Virus record (IMG/VR): IMGVR_UViG_3300006810_000424
Coordinates: 1 to 22,825 of that record
Source: a virus
Strand: one strand, 5' to 3'
DNA length: 22,825 nt
Shown one piece after another: positions 13,577 to 19,234 of the stretch. The translations under genes were made by a program, and so were the position numbers. The notes beneath the pieces are model-generated. The model was not told the DNA's origin, ran no database searches, and saw only the letters and a list, made by a program, of their open reading frames with translations. Each line of letters starts with the position of its first letter. Position 1 is the stretch's first letter.

Positions 13577-13792
13577 ATGACCGCAATCATTGGTAAGCGT
13601 CTCGCAGCCACATTCGTGTCCGCTGCGGTGCCCAGCATCCTCGCCGGTTCCCTCCTCGTTGATGTCGCAGTTTGGAAGGCTGCGGTCATGGCTGGTGCCG
13701 TCGCCACTTTGAACGTCGTCCAGTCGTTGGCTGTTGCCTACAAAGACGGCAAGTTGACTGCCGACGAGATTGAATCCGCATTCAACCGCTGA
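13577..13792 (+). CDS. Holin-like membrane protein, paralogue 1
   Basis: A 71-residue protein with a GGAG ribosome site. The N-terminal basic segment (GKRLAATF) is followed by a hydrophobic stretch (VSAAVPSILAGSLLVDVAV) and then AVWKAAVMAGAVATLNVVQS, typical of small actinobacteriophage and r1t-type holins. The C-terminus is a soluble DGKLTADEIESAF segment shaped like half an EF-hand loop. It is clearly related to the next gene product. It is likely to form or control membrane pores that release the endolysin. Confidence 0.65.
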   Translation: MTAIIGKRLAATFVSAAVPSILAGSLLVDVAVWKAAVMAGAVATLNVVQSLAVAYKDGKLTADEIESAFNR

Positions 13793-13808
13793 TCCACACA
13801 CTCAACCC

Positions 13809-14036
13809 ATGAGAACTGTCCTGCTTCGCATCCTGTCCGTGTTCACCTATTCGTCAATGGCGACGATTGGTGGTGGAGCAATCATCGGTGTTGAGGTGTG
13901 GAAGGCTGCGGTGTTGGCCGGTGTGACTTCCACGATTCATGTCGTTGAGAAGTTGGCTCGTGCCTACGCTGACGATGGTGTGATCACGATGTCCGAGTTG
14001 AACGCTGCGTTCCAAATCGACTCTGGTGACAACTGA
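13809..14036 (+). CDS. Holin-like membrane protein, paralogue 2
   Basis: A 75-residue paralogue of the preceding protein. Shared features are a hydrophobic N-terminal half (SVFTYSSMATIGGGAIIG), VWKAAVLAG, a helix ending VVEKLARAYADD, and a C-terminal GVITMSELNAAF. No good ribosome site is seen before the ATG at 13809, while an in-frame ATG at 13770 overlaps the previous gene, so the start is uncertain. A tandem pair of this kind may be a holin and its antagonist. The stop overlaps the next ATG (TGATG). Confidence 0.65.
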   Translation: MRTVLLRILSVFTYSSMATIGGGAIIGVEVWKAAVLAGVTSTIHVVEKLARAYADDGVITMSELNAAFQIDSGDN

Positions 14037-14242
14037 TGCCTACATGGTTGGCGGTCGTGTTGGCGGTGGTCGCCCCCGGTGGAGTGATTGTCACCATGTT
14101 GGAAAAGGTACGTCGGGAAAACACCCGTGACCATGCTGCCAACAGTGACCTCTTGCGTCGTATCGACCACAAAGTGGATCGCATTGATGAACGAATGTCC
14201 GACCATCTAGAATGGCATTTGGAGCAAGATCCACAAAAGTAG
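14036..14242 (+). CDS. Single-pass membrane protein with coiled coil
   Basis: A 68-residue protein. Residues 2-22 (PTWLAVVLAVVAPGGVIVTM) are a membrane segment at the extreme N-terminus, and the rest is a charged helix (LLRRIDHKVDRIDERMSDHLEW). It is the fourth membrane protein in the lysis cluster and is coupled to the holin-like pair by TGATG. Its shape resembles the product of 18569-18820. It could be a lysis accessory or a membrane-anchored scaffold; no family is recognised. Confidence 0.65.
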   Translation: MPTWLAVVLAVVAPGGVIVTMLEKVRRENTRDHAANSDLLRRIDHKVDRIDERMSDHLEWHLEQDPQK

Positions 14243-14266
14243 ATGTCAACGAACTGGGGAGGTCAC

Positions 14267-14497
14267 ATGCCAGTTGACATGTCAGAGTTCGATGCCGAGA
14301 ACCGTCCGGTGTTCAACAGACGCAAACTAGACATCATCATGGAACAACTCGCCGATCAACCAGACCGGCTGTCAGCGTTGCAAACTGCGATGGCTGACAA
14401 GGGGTACACGTCTGCTGCTATCGGCAGGGTGTTGCGGTCGTGGGGGTTCGACATCACTGAGGATTCGGTGCAGAGTTATCGGAGGGATCATGGATGA
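14267..14497 (+). CDS. Small HTH-like DNA-binding protein (putative)
   Basis: A 76-residue protein. The second half (DKGYTSAAIGRVLRSWGFDI, then EDSVQSYRRDH) has the spacing of a helix-turn-helix: a helix starting with a small residue, a turn at W-G-F, and a recognition helix ending in Y-R-R. Such small HTH proteins commonly precede metallophosphoesterase genes in actinobacteriophages. The ATG at 14267 is favoured by GGGGAGG at 14256-14262; an in-frame ATG at 14243 is an alternative. The gene overlaps the next one by eight bases. Confidence 0.6.
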   Translation: MPVDMSEFDAENRPVFNRRKLDIIMEQLADQPDRLSALQTAMADKGYTSAAIGRVLRSWGFDITEDSVQSYRRDHG

Positions 14498-15503
14498 CCT
14501 GACCGAGTTCGATCTGGGAACAGAGGTTGAGGAGTTACGGAAGGCGTTGCATCGTCAGCAGCGTGCCACCCGGCAAGCGAAGTTGAAAACGGGTGCGTTG
14601 GTGGAGGCGGTGTATCGGGCTGCGTCGGACGCACAGTTGGCGTTAGGACCGGCGAAACTTCCTCCGAAACCGAGACAGGATCGGCGACGACGTGACCCCG
14701 AGGTCGCTCTGATTCATGCGACCGACTGGCAGTTGGGGAAGCACACAGCCGACTATGACATCGAAACCTGCTATCGGCGCATCCATCAGTTCGCTGACAA
14801 GATCGAATCGTTGTCGGACATTCAACGTGCCGATCATCCGGTGAAACATGCTCACGTCATGTTCGGTGGTGACATGGTGGAAGGCATCTCCATCTTTCCC
14901 GGTCAGGCGTATGAGGTGGAAGCGCATCTGTTTGAACAGTTGTTTGCCACGTCACGGTTGATGGAGGAGTTCGTGTTGCGTCTGTTGACTGTGTTCGACA
15001 CGGTTGATGTGACATGCGAGTACGGGAACCACGGCAGGTTGGGTCGCAAGGGTGACATGCCGGGTGGCGACAACATCGACCGGATGGCCTATCGGATTGC
15101 TGGCGACAGGTTCGCTGGTGAGGACAGGGTGTCGTGGCATACGGACGGCAACTGGTATCAGATCGTGACTGTCGGGAACTATTCGGCGTTGCTCTGCCAC
15201 GGGGACGAGGTGAAATCCTTTGGGGGCAACACACCGAGTTTTGGAATCCTTCGCAAATGTAATCAGTGGTCAACGGGTGTGATCCCCGAACCGTTCACCG
15301 ATGTCTACATGGGGCACTTCCACACACCGATGACACTGACGATGGCGAACGGTGGACAGATCTACATCACGGGTTCACCAGAGTCAGAGAATGTGTACGC
15401 CAAAGAGTTCATGGCTGCGACTGGTAAGCCGTCGCAACGGTTGCATTTCGTGGATCCTGAGGCTGGTCGGATCACTGCGTCGTATCTGATCTGGTTGGAC
15501 TAA
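14490..15503 (+). CDS. Metallophosphoesterase, Mre11/SbcD-like nuclease
   Basis: A 337-residue protein. The first 70 residues are a charged helical extension. The calcineurin-like catalytic core then shows HATDWQLGK (motif I), GGDMVEG (motif II), EYGNHGR (motif III), LLCHGDE (motif IV) and MGHFHTP (motif V). These residues bind two metal ions and cut phosphodiester bonds, here probably DNA. Motif I has Gln where the family usually has His (D-x-H). No SbcC/Rad50-like ATPase is in the window. The ribosome site GGAGGG is only three bases from the ATG. A hairpin follows the gene and closes this transcription block. Confidence 0.85.
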   Translation: MDDLTEFDLGTEVEELRKALHRQQRATRQAKLKTGALVEAVYRAASDAQLALGPAKLPPKPRQDRRRRDPEVALIHATDWQLGKHTADYDIETCYRRIHQFADKIESLSDIQRADHPVKHAHVMFGGDMVEGISIFPGQAYEVEAHLFEQLFATSRLMEEFVLRLLTVFDTVDVTCEYGNHGRLGRKGDMPGGDNIDRMAYRIAGDRFAGEDRVSWHTDGNWYQIVTVGNYSALLCHGDEVKSFGGNTPSFGILRKCNQWSTGVIPEPFTDVYMGHFHTPMTLTMANGGQIYITGSPESENVYAKEFMAATGKPSQRLHFVDPEAGRITASYLIWLD

Positions 15504-15544
15504 TCTGAGGGTCGCCGGGTTTGTTGGTTGGCTCGGTCGGGGTG

Positions 15545-15580
15545 TGCCCACCTGCTCTTACCTCCGGAGCAGGTCGGGCA
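15545..15580 (+). promoter_or_regulatory. Bulged stem-loop after the nuclease gene
   Basis: Bases 15545-15557 pair with 15567-15580 over 13 bp with one bulged C. The 9-base loop is TTACCTCCG. No T tract follows; an A8 tract begins 15 bases later and belongs to the next promoter. It probably terminates or stabilises the upstream transcript. The rest of 15504-15594 holds nothing I can identify. Confidence 0.5.
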
Positions 15581-15593
15581 ACCCTGAACCCCC

Positions 15594-15661
15594 CCAAAAA
15601 AAATCTGAGAAAGTTTGCCCAGAGTGTTGACATCTACGGGAATGTGTATATACTTGGGTAC
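15594..15661 (+). promoter_or_regulatory. Promoter cassette copy B (leaderless type)
   Basis: A8 (15596-15603) plus TCTGAGAAAG is followed, 23 bp after the A tract, by a consensus -35 TTGACA (15627-15632), a 16-bp spacer with CTACGGGAATGTG, and -10 TATACT (15649-15654). The ATG is seven bases beyond. It is almost identical to copy C (three differences in 95 bp). Confidence 0.85.
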
Positions 15662-15688
15662 ATGAACAACACCACCAACACCACCAAC
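15594..15688 (+). repeat. 95-bp direct repeat, copy 1
   Basis: This segment and 17299-17393 match at 92 of 95 positions, covering the whole promoter and the first nine codons of the driven gene. The sequence diverges immediately afterwards, so a promoter-plus-start unit has been duplicated. Confidence 0.9.
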
Positions 15689-15826
15689 GCCCTCACCGAT
15701 CTCATCAATGGCATGATCGCCGAGCGTCGCCAGTTCGCTGCCGACAACGGTTTCGTTGCCACCGATCAGGAGATCGCCGACCACATCAAGGCCAGCCTGA
15801 TCCGGATGATGAAGGGAGGCAAGTGA
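15662..15826 (+). CDS. Small hypothetical protein, leaderless
   Basis: A 54-residue protein. The start at 15662 coincides with the expected RNA start of promoter B; longer versions would run back through the promoter. After MNNTTNTTN, the sequence is helical and amphipathic (LTDLINGMIAERRQFAADNG, DQEIADHIKASLIRMMKGG). The Q-E-I-A-D-H-I helix has a faint HTH look, but this is not secure. The stop overlaps the ATG of the next gene (TGATG), so the two are translated together. Unknown function. Confidence 0.75.
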   Translation: MNNTTNTTNALTDLINGMIAERRQFAADNGFVATDQEIADHIKASLIRMMKGGK

Positions 15827-16131
15827 TGAGCAACACCACCTTCACTCCCGACCCCGACGGCTACGCCGAAACCTTCATCACCAAGTACGACCTGAACGAC
15901 CACAGCGCAAAGGTCATCCGCAACTATCAGCGAGCGATCTTCAACTATGTGATGGCAAAGCGTGACGGTGACTACACGCTCGCCGACCGCTACGCCAAGA
16001 CCGCCCAGTCCCTCACTCCGGTGGCCTACTACCGCAGCCGTGGCTGGAACCGGGTCGGTGGCGAGCCCATCCACGAGGCCACGGTCACCCGGTTCCGTGA
16101 CGAGGTGCTTCGCATGGTTGTCCAGTTCTGA
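15826..16131 (+). CDS. Small hypothetical protein, coupled second gene
   Basis: A 101-residue protein. The ATG at 15826 is favoured over a GTG one codon earlier by GGGAGG at 15814-15819. Polar and aromatic-rich, with helices (HSAKVIRNYQRAIFNYVMAK) and AYYRSRGWNRVGGEPIHEAT near the end. No membrane segment, cysteine pair or catalytic motif is visible. It is the second gene of the two-gene unit driven by promoter B. Function unknown. Confidence 0.7.
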   Translation: MSNTTFTPDPDGYAETFITKYDLNDHSAKVIRNYQRAIFNYVMAKRDGDYTLADRYAKTAQSLTPVAYYRSRGWNRVGGEPIHEATVTRFRDEVLRMVVQF

Positions 16132-16134
16132 TGG

Positions 16135-16171
16135 TTGACACCCCCCACCATTGATGGTTAGATGTGACCCT
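16135..16171 (+). promoter_or_regulatory. Promoter E, sigma-70 type
   Basis: A consensus -35 TTGACA (16135-16140), 17-bp spacer and -10 TTAGAT (16158-16163) stand eight bases before the ATG at 16172. It lacks the A tract and the CTACG motif of copies A-D but has the same leaderless geometry. The -10 is identical to that of copy D. Confidence 0.75.
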
Positions 16172-16378
16172 ATGTCTACTGCCGAATATCAACGCCAATG
16201 GCGAGCCAAACACGGAGCCAACACCGGCAAAATCGGGAGACCGATCAGCGCACCCTGTGGCACCGTGTCCGCATACAAACGTCACACACGCAACCAGCAG
16301 CCACCCTGCCAACAATGCCGTGAGGCGTGGGCTGCATACCAACGACAGCGATACCACTCACGGAAGGCCGACCAGTGA
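16172..16378 (+). CDS. Small Cys-motif protein (CGT...C-x2-C family)
   Basis: A 68-residue basic protein. The segment PCGTVSAYKRHTRNQQPPCQ followed by QCREAWAAYQRQR matches a pattern common in actinobacteria and their phages: C-G-T or H-G-T, x-x-x-Y-x-x-H, then a C-x2-C-R-x-A pair and an Arg-rich helix. It may bind a metal ion and nucleic acid. A diverged relative is encoded at 22556-22759. The ATG is eight bases after the -10 of promoter E with no ribosome site. Its stop overlaps the GTG of the next gene. Confidence 0.7.
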   Translation: MSTAEYQRQWRAKHGANTGKIGRPISAPCGTVSAYKRHTRNQQPPCQQCREAWAAYQRQRYHSRKADQ

Positions 16379-16611
16379 AATCCGGTGACCTTCACCACAT
16401 GCTGCTGCTCGCCGACCGCAAAGACGATCCGACGTTGCCAGCCGACCGACGCAACCAGATCGTCGCCGAACTCGCCAACCACTACAACCGGCTCGTCAAC
16501 GAACACCCCGACATCGAAGCCGAGATCGATGTGTGGTGCTCCGACATGAACGACACCCGATCCATGTGGGAAGTGCTACGAGACACCTGCGTTGCCAGAG
16601 GACTGCTGTGA
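16375..16611 (+). CDS. Small hypothetical helical protein
   Basis: A 78-residue acidic, helical protein (HHMLLLADRKDDPTLPADRR, IVAELANHYNRLVNEH). The GTG at 16375 overlaps the previous stop (GTGA) and has GGAAGG eight bases upstream, so it is preferred over an upstream ATG at 16327 inside the previous gene. No known domain is recognised. It is coupled to the following gene by GTGA as well. Confidence 0.65.
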   Translation: MKSGDLHHMLLLADRKDDPTLPADRRNQIVAELANHYNRLVNEHPDIEAEIDVWCSDMNDTRSMWEVLRDTCVARGLL

Positions 16612-16799
16612 GCATCGTCCGTTGTTTGAACTGTGACCACACCTTCCTGTCACCCGGTGCCTACATGCACCCATCCCACCGTTGCCCACACATCAAGATT
16701 TCACCGGCACTGCCCCCGGTGAGGTCAACACCATCGACGACGCACAGCAACCTCATTGATGGTGTTGACCGCTTCCGCAGAGAAAGAGAAACACAATGA
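16608..16799 (+). CDS. Small putative zinc-binding protein
   Basis: A 63-residue protein starting SIVRCLNCDHTFLSPGAYMH. The C-x2-C pair (about 6 and 9) and the later H-P-S-H-R-C-P-H cluster could bind one zinc ion in a C2H2- or treble-clef-like fold. The second half is Ser/Thr/Pro-rich and then basic (RFRRERETQ). GTGA overlap before and ATGA overlap after place it in one operon with its neighbours. Role unknown, possibly nucleic-acid binding. Confidence 0.6.
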   Translation: MSIVRCLNCDHTFLSPGAYMHPSHRCPHIKISPALPPVRSTPSTTHSNLIDGVDRFRRERETQ

Positions 16800-16963
16800 T
16801 CATGTATGCCAAAGACTCATCCCCAACCATCACGAAACAGGTGGTGAACAACATCATCGATGCGATGAACGATGCGAACGTCACCGTCATCAACATCGCC
16901 ACGTTGCAACAGATCGTTGCCGAATGTGATCGGACGATTGCCGAGCAGGTGAAGATGCGATGA
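16796..16963 (+). CDS. Small hypothetical protein (55 residues)
   Basis: A 55-residue protein too short for most gene finders. It reads MIMYAKDSSPTITKQVVNNI, then an amphipathic helix region (NVTVINIATLQQIVAECDRT). The ATG overlaps the previous stop and its own stop overlaps the next ATG (ATGA), and the upstream AGAAAGAGAAA may help ribosome binding. Dense coupling on both sides is the main evidence that it is real. No family is recognised. Confidence 0.65.
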   Translation: MIMYAKDSSPTITKQVVNNIIDAMNDANVTVINIATLQQIVAECDRTIAEQVKMR

Positions 16964-17313
16964 CCCCGGCATCGATCAAGGCGAAAGGTCGGAACGCTGA
17001 GAACATGTTCGTCAAGTTCCTGTCGGCGTGGTGGCCGTCGGTGGAGCGTCGCCGGTTGGCTGGTGTGCATGATCGTGGCGACATCGCTGGTGTGCCGGAC
17101 ACGGTGGTGGAGGTGAAGTCTGGTGCGAAGTTGGATCTGCCCGGATGGTTGCGTGAGTTGGAGGTGGAGATGGCGAACGATGGTGCCCGGTTCGGGTGTG
17201 TCGCTGTGAAACCTCGTGGCGGGACGGACGGGTCATGGTTCTACTGTGTGATGACTGGTGCCCAGTTCGTGGAGTTACTTCGGGCTGCTCAGGGGTCTCC
17301 AAAAAAAATCTGA
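16960..17313 (+). CDS. Holliday junction resolvase-like PD-(D/E)xK nuclease
   Basis: A 117-residue protein with the compact PD-(D/E)xK pattern of archaeal-type resolvases: KAKGRNAENMF with E14, then RGDIAGVPDTVVEVKSG with D41, E51 and K53. Such enzymes cut branched DNA during recombination or packaging. A W-L-R-E-L-E helix and a substrate strand (FGCVAVKPRG) follow. The gene is strikingly G/T-rich at third positions while its neighbours are A/C-rich, which suggests a separate origin. Its last codons and stop (PKKI then TGA) lie inside the A tract of promoter C. Confidence 0.85.
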   Translation: MTPASIKAKGRNAENMFVKFLSAWWPSVERRRLAGVHDRGDIAGVPDTVVEVKSGAKLDLPGWLRELEVEMANDGARFGCVAVKPRGGTDGSWFYCVMTGAQFVELLRAAQGSPKKI

Positions 17314-17366
17314 AAAAGTTTGCTCAGGGTGTTGACATCTACGGGAATGTGTATATACTTGGGTAC
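17299..17366 (+). promoter_or_regulatory. Promoter cassette copy C (leaderless type)
   Basis: A8 (17301-17308), 23 bp, -35 TTGACA (17332-17337), 16-bp spacer with CTACGGGAATGTG, -10 TATACT (17354-17359), then seven bases to the ATG at 17367. The A tract and TCTGA also form the end of the upstream resolvase gene. Confidence 0.85.
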
Positions 17367-17393
17367 ATGAACAACACCACCAACACCACCAAC
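17299..17393 (+). repeat. 95-bp direct repeat, copy 2
   Basis: Second copy of the promoter-plus-start unit at 15594-15688. The three differences all lie between the A tract and the -35 box; the core promoter and first nine codons are identical. Confidence 0.9.
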
Positions 17394-17618
17394 CACATCA
17401 ACCTCAACGACCTTGACATGGCCGCGCTCCGCGCAGGTCGCACCAAAGGCATGGACAGCGTGTTCATGGTCGTCGGTCGGCTCTCCGACTGGGCCAACGG
17501 CCACCGCACCGCCGAGGACATGAACGACCTGCGTGACTCGCTCAACGAGTTCAAGGCCAACGCTGCCAAGATCATCGCCCTCGCTGAGCAGGCTCTTGCC
17601 GAAGGCGAGGTGAAGTGA
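17367..17618 (+). CDS. Small hypothetical helical protein, leaderless
   Basis: An 83-residue protein with the same first nine residues as the product of 15662-15826 (MNNTTNTTN) and nothing else in common. The rest is a run of helices (DMAALRAGRTKGMDSVFMVV, TAEDMNDLRDSLNEFKANAA) ending in AEQALAEGEVK. It is acidic and without cysteine. The start is fixed by promoter C. The stop overlaps the ATG of the next gene (TGATG), as in the copy B unit. Function unknown. Confidence 0.75.
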   Translation: MNNTTNTTNHINLNDLDMAALRAGRTKGMDSVFMVVGRLSDWANGHRTAEDMNDLRDSLNEFKANAAKIIALAEQALAEGEVK

Positions 17619-17857
17619 TGAGCACCAACCCGAACAGCAGCATCCCAGAGGGAGTGCAGACACTCGCTCTTGACATGGCTCGGTCCTACCGGACTGCCAA
17701 CAGCGATGAGGACCGCATCAAGACAGACGCACACATGAGCGCACTGATCGCAACGGTCCGACGTTACGGAGCCAACCACGACGACCTCATGGAACTCGGA
17801 CGCAAGATGGACGAACTGTCCGGTCCGATCGAAGTGCTACCACCAGTCACCAACTGA
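17618..17857 (+). CDS. Small hypothetical protein, coupled second gene
   Basis: A 79-residue helical protein (VQTLALDMARSYRTANSDED, THMS-type helix then LIATVRRYGANHDDLMELGR). The ATG at 17618 is taken as start because it overlaps the previous stop; GAGGTG lies shortly upstream. No motif is recognised. It ends just before a GC-rich hairpin, so it is probably the last gene of the promoter C unit. Confidence 0.68.
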   Translation: MSTNPNSSIPEGVQTLALDMARSYRTANSDEDRIKTDAHMSALIATVRRYGANHDDLMELGRKMDELSGPIEVLPPVTN

Positions 17858-17863
17858 TCTACC

Positions 17864-17885
17864 GTGGGGGGCGCAAGCCCCCCAC
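17864..17885 (+). terminator. GC-rich stem-loop, possible terminator without T tract
   Basis: A perfect 9-bp stem (GTGGGGGGC with GCCCCCCAC) closed by a GCAA tetraloop. It is very stable, but the bases after it are ACCACTCAACG, so it lacks a T tract. It may act as a weak terminator or RNA end protector between the promoter C unit and the lysozyme-like gene. Confidence 0.55.
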
Positions 17886-17907
17886 CACTCAACGAGAGGG
17901 GAACTCA

Positions 17908-18474
17908 ATGATCCGCTACCTGATACTCACCATCGCCCTGCTCATCGGCTTCTGGGTCGAAGGATCCGACGACGCAGAACTCGCACAAGACCGACCACCA
18001 GTCCCAGTCACCGTCTACCAACACCCCACGTTGGACACCACCACCACCGTCGTGCCGACACCTGTCCGCTCTGTGGAGATCACCGCCGAAGTCGTGTGGG
18101 CGGACGAGCAACGAGAACCGGCACCACCAGCCACCATCCCACAGATGATGACCCGATGCCCTGAGTGGCAGAGCGAAGCACTCGCACAAGGCTGGCCAGC
18201 AGACCCGACGTTGCTCGCCAAACTGGATCGGGTCATCTACCGGGAATCACGATGCGACCCCACCCAACACAACCCTGACGACCCGATGGGAGGATCCCAC
18301 GGACTCACCCAAATCAACGGGTTCTGGTGTCGCCCTACCCAATACTGGCCAGATGGCTGGCTGCAACACCACGACAACCTGCTGACCTGCGATGACCTGT
18401 ATCACCCCCCAACTAATCTGCGAGCCACCCTTCTCATCTGGCACAACTCCGGATGGGCACCGTGGGGACTCTGA
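17908..18474 (+). CDS. Secreted or anchored lysozyme/transglycosylase-like protein
   Basis: A 188-residue protein. An N-terminal hydrophobic segment (MIRYLILTIALLIGFWV) acts as signal peptide or anchor, followed by a Pro/Thr/Val-rich linker (about 25-80). The C-terminal domain has the transglycosylase/lysozyme signature: VIYRESRCDP with the likely catalytic E113, then GGSHGLTQING at 128-138 and a W-x-P-x-x-W-rich end. It would act on peptidoglycan outside the membrane. The ribosome site GAGAGGG is good. It lies outside the lysis region, so local wall opening, superinfection control or a second lysis activity are options. Confidence 0.72.
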   Translation: MIRYLILTIALLIGFWVEGSDDAELAQDRPPVPVTVYQHPTLDTTTTVVPTPVRSVEITAEVVWADEQREPAPPATIPQMMTRCPEWQSEALAQGWPADPTLLAKLDRVIYRESRCDPTQHNPDDPMGGSHGLTQINGFWCRPTQYWPDGWLQHHDNLLTCDDLYHPPTNLRATLLIWHNSGWAPWGL

Positions 18475-18499
18475 CCAACGGAGGCAACATGATCATCAC
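18453..18499 (+). repeat. 47-bp direct repeat, copy 1
   Basis: Covers the last codons and stop of the lysozyme-like gene, the GGAGG ribosome site and the ATG of the following micro-frame. It matches 18533-18579 at 45 of 47 positions. Confidence 0.9.
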
Positions 18500-18554
18500 G
18501 ACCATCTACGACAACGACTGGGATCACGGCGCATGGGCACCGTGGAGACTCTGA
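18489..18554 (+). CDS. Possible 21-residue micro-protein
   Basis: A 21-residue frame (MIITTIYDNDWDHGAWAPWR, last residue L) with a GGAGG ribosome site five bases upstream. Its end WAPWRL copies the end WAPWGL of the lysozyme-like protein because of the direct repeat. It may be a real micro-protein or only a by-product of the duplication. Confidence 0.35.
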   Translation: MIITTIYDNDWDHGAWAPWRL

Positions 18555-18579
18555 CCAACGGAGGCAACATGACCATCAC
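18533..18579 (+). repeat. 47-bp direct repeat, copy 2
   Basis: Second copy, 80 bp downstream of the first. It provides the ribosome site and first codons of the gene at 18569. The 33 bp between the copies are not repeated. Confidence 0.9.
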
Positions 18580-18820
18580 CGACATCCTCATCATCATCGG
18601 CACATCAACCGTCGCTCTCGTCATCCTGACGTGGATCAAAAACCGGTTGCCAGCCCACCCACAAATCCACGACGAACGACATCAGATTCAACGGCTCGCC
18701 ACACTGCTCGCCGACATGGAGGTACGGAACCGAAGGTTGGAGAACACGATCACCGAGTTGCACGCCGAAACGAACCGGATGGAAGCACTGATCCGTGAAC
18801 AGTACGGAGATCAGCCGTGA
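18569..18820 (+). CDS. Single-pass membrane protein with coiled coil
   Basis: An 83-residue protein. Residues 4-22 (TDILIIIGTSTVALVILTW) are a membrane helix, and the remainder is a charged coiled coil (LATLLADMEVRNRRLENTIT, ELHAETNRMEALIREQYG). The GGAGG at 18560-18564 fixes the start. The topology resembles 14036-14242 and, formally, inner-membrane spanin subunits, but an actinobacterial host would lack the outer membrane a spanin acts on. Its position after a wall-degrading enzyme suggests a shared envelope function. Confidence 0.68.
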   Translation: MTITDILIIIGTSTVALVILTWIKNRLPAHPQIHDERHQIQRLATLLADMEVRNRRLENTITELHAETNRMEALIREQYGDQP

Positions 18821-18981
18821 CCCAGTTCGGAATCATCTACAACGACGACGACGAGAACACCTGCACCATCATCGAAACCGACGACGGTATCCGGTGGGAA
18901 CCGGTGTGTGTCACAACACATCAGTGGGCGACCGTGATCCGGCAGGCACTCGCAGAAATCTCAGCCAGAAAGTACGAGTAG
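18817..18981 (+). CDS. Small acidic hypothetical protein
   Basis: A 54-residue protein (MTQFGIIYNDDDENTCTIIE, DDGIRWEPVCVTTHQW). A GTGA overlap with the previous gene supports translation. Beta strands followed by a C-terminal helix (VIRQALAEISARKYE) suggest a compact fold. No family is recognised. Confidence 0.65.
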   Translation: MTQFGIIYNDDDENTCTIIETDDGIRWEPVCVTTHQWATVIRQALAEISARKYE

Positions 18982-18994
18982 AGAGGGAAACCAA

Positions 18995-19234
18995 ATGACT
19001 GAGCCGGACAATCTGTTGGACGAGTTGCGTGACTTGGTGATAATCAGACGAGCATCAGCATCCAGAACCGAGCCAATGACCCTGTTCCTTGAACGGTTGG
19101 AGAAGGAACTGTCTGAGTGTTACGAACTGCTCGCCTTCGCCCGGAACCATGCGAACTACTCGCAGTCACAGCAGTGGCGTGACTGGGCGCACCGGCTGGA
19201 TCAACTGATCCCTGATGTGGGTCCGTATCTGTGA
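18995..19234 (+). CDS. Small hypothetical helical protein
   Basis: A 79-residue, mostly helical protein (LLDELRDLVIIRRASASR, LFLERLEKELSECYELLAFA, WRDWAHRLDQLIPDVG). The ribosome site AGAGGG precedes the ATG by eight bases. It overlaps the next GTG by four bases. No membrane helix or catalytic motif is seen; function unknown. Confidence 0.65.
   Translation: MTEPDNLLDELRDLVIIRRASASRTEPMTLFLERLEKELSECYELLAFARNHANYSQSQQWRDWAHRLDQLIPDVGPYL

Noticed and set aside
14274-14279. TTGACA box near the small HTH gene
   Set aside because: No -10-like sequence lies 16-18 bases downstream, and the box is inside coding sequence.
15521-15661. N-terminal extension of the gene at 15662 from a TTG start
   Set aside because: It would be translated through the stem-loop and the promoter itself. 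The ATG at the predicted RNA start is a better choice. The same reasoning rejects upstream extensions at 17196 and 19331.
18569-18820. Spanin subunit
   Set aside because: The topology fits an inner-membrane subunit, but no outer-membrane lipoprotein partner is present and the likely host has no classical outer membrane.
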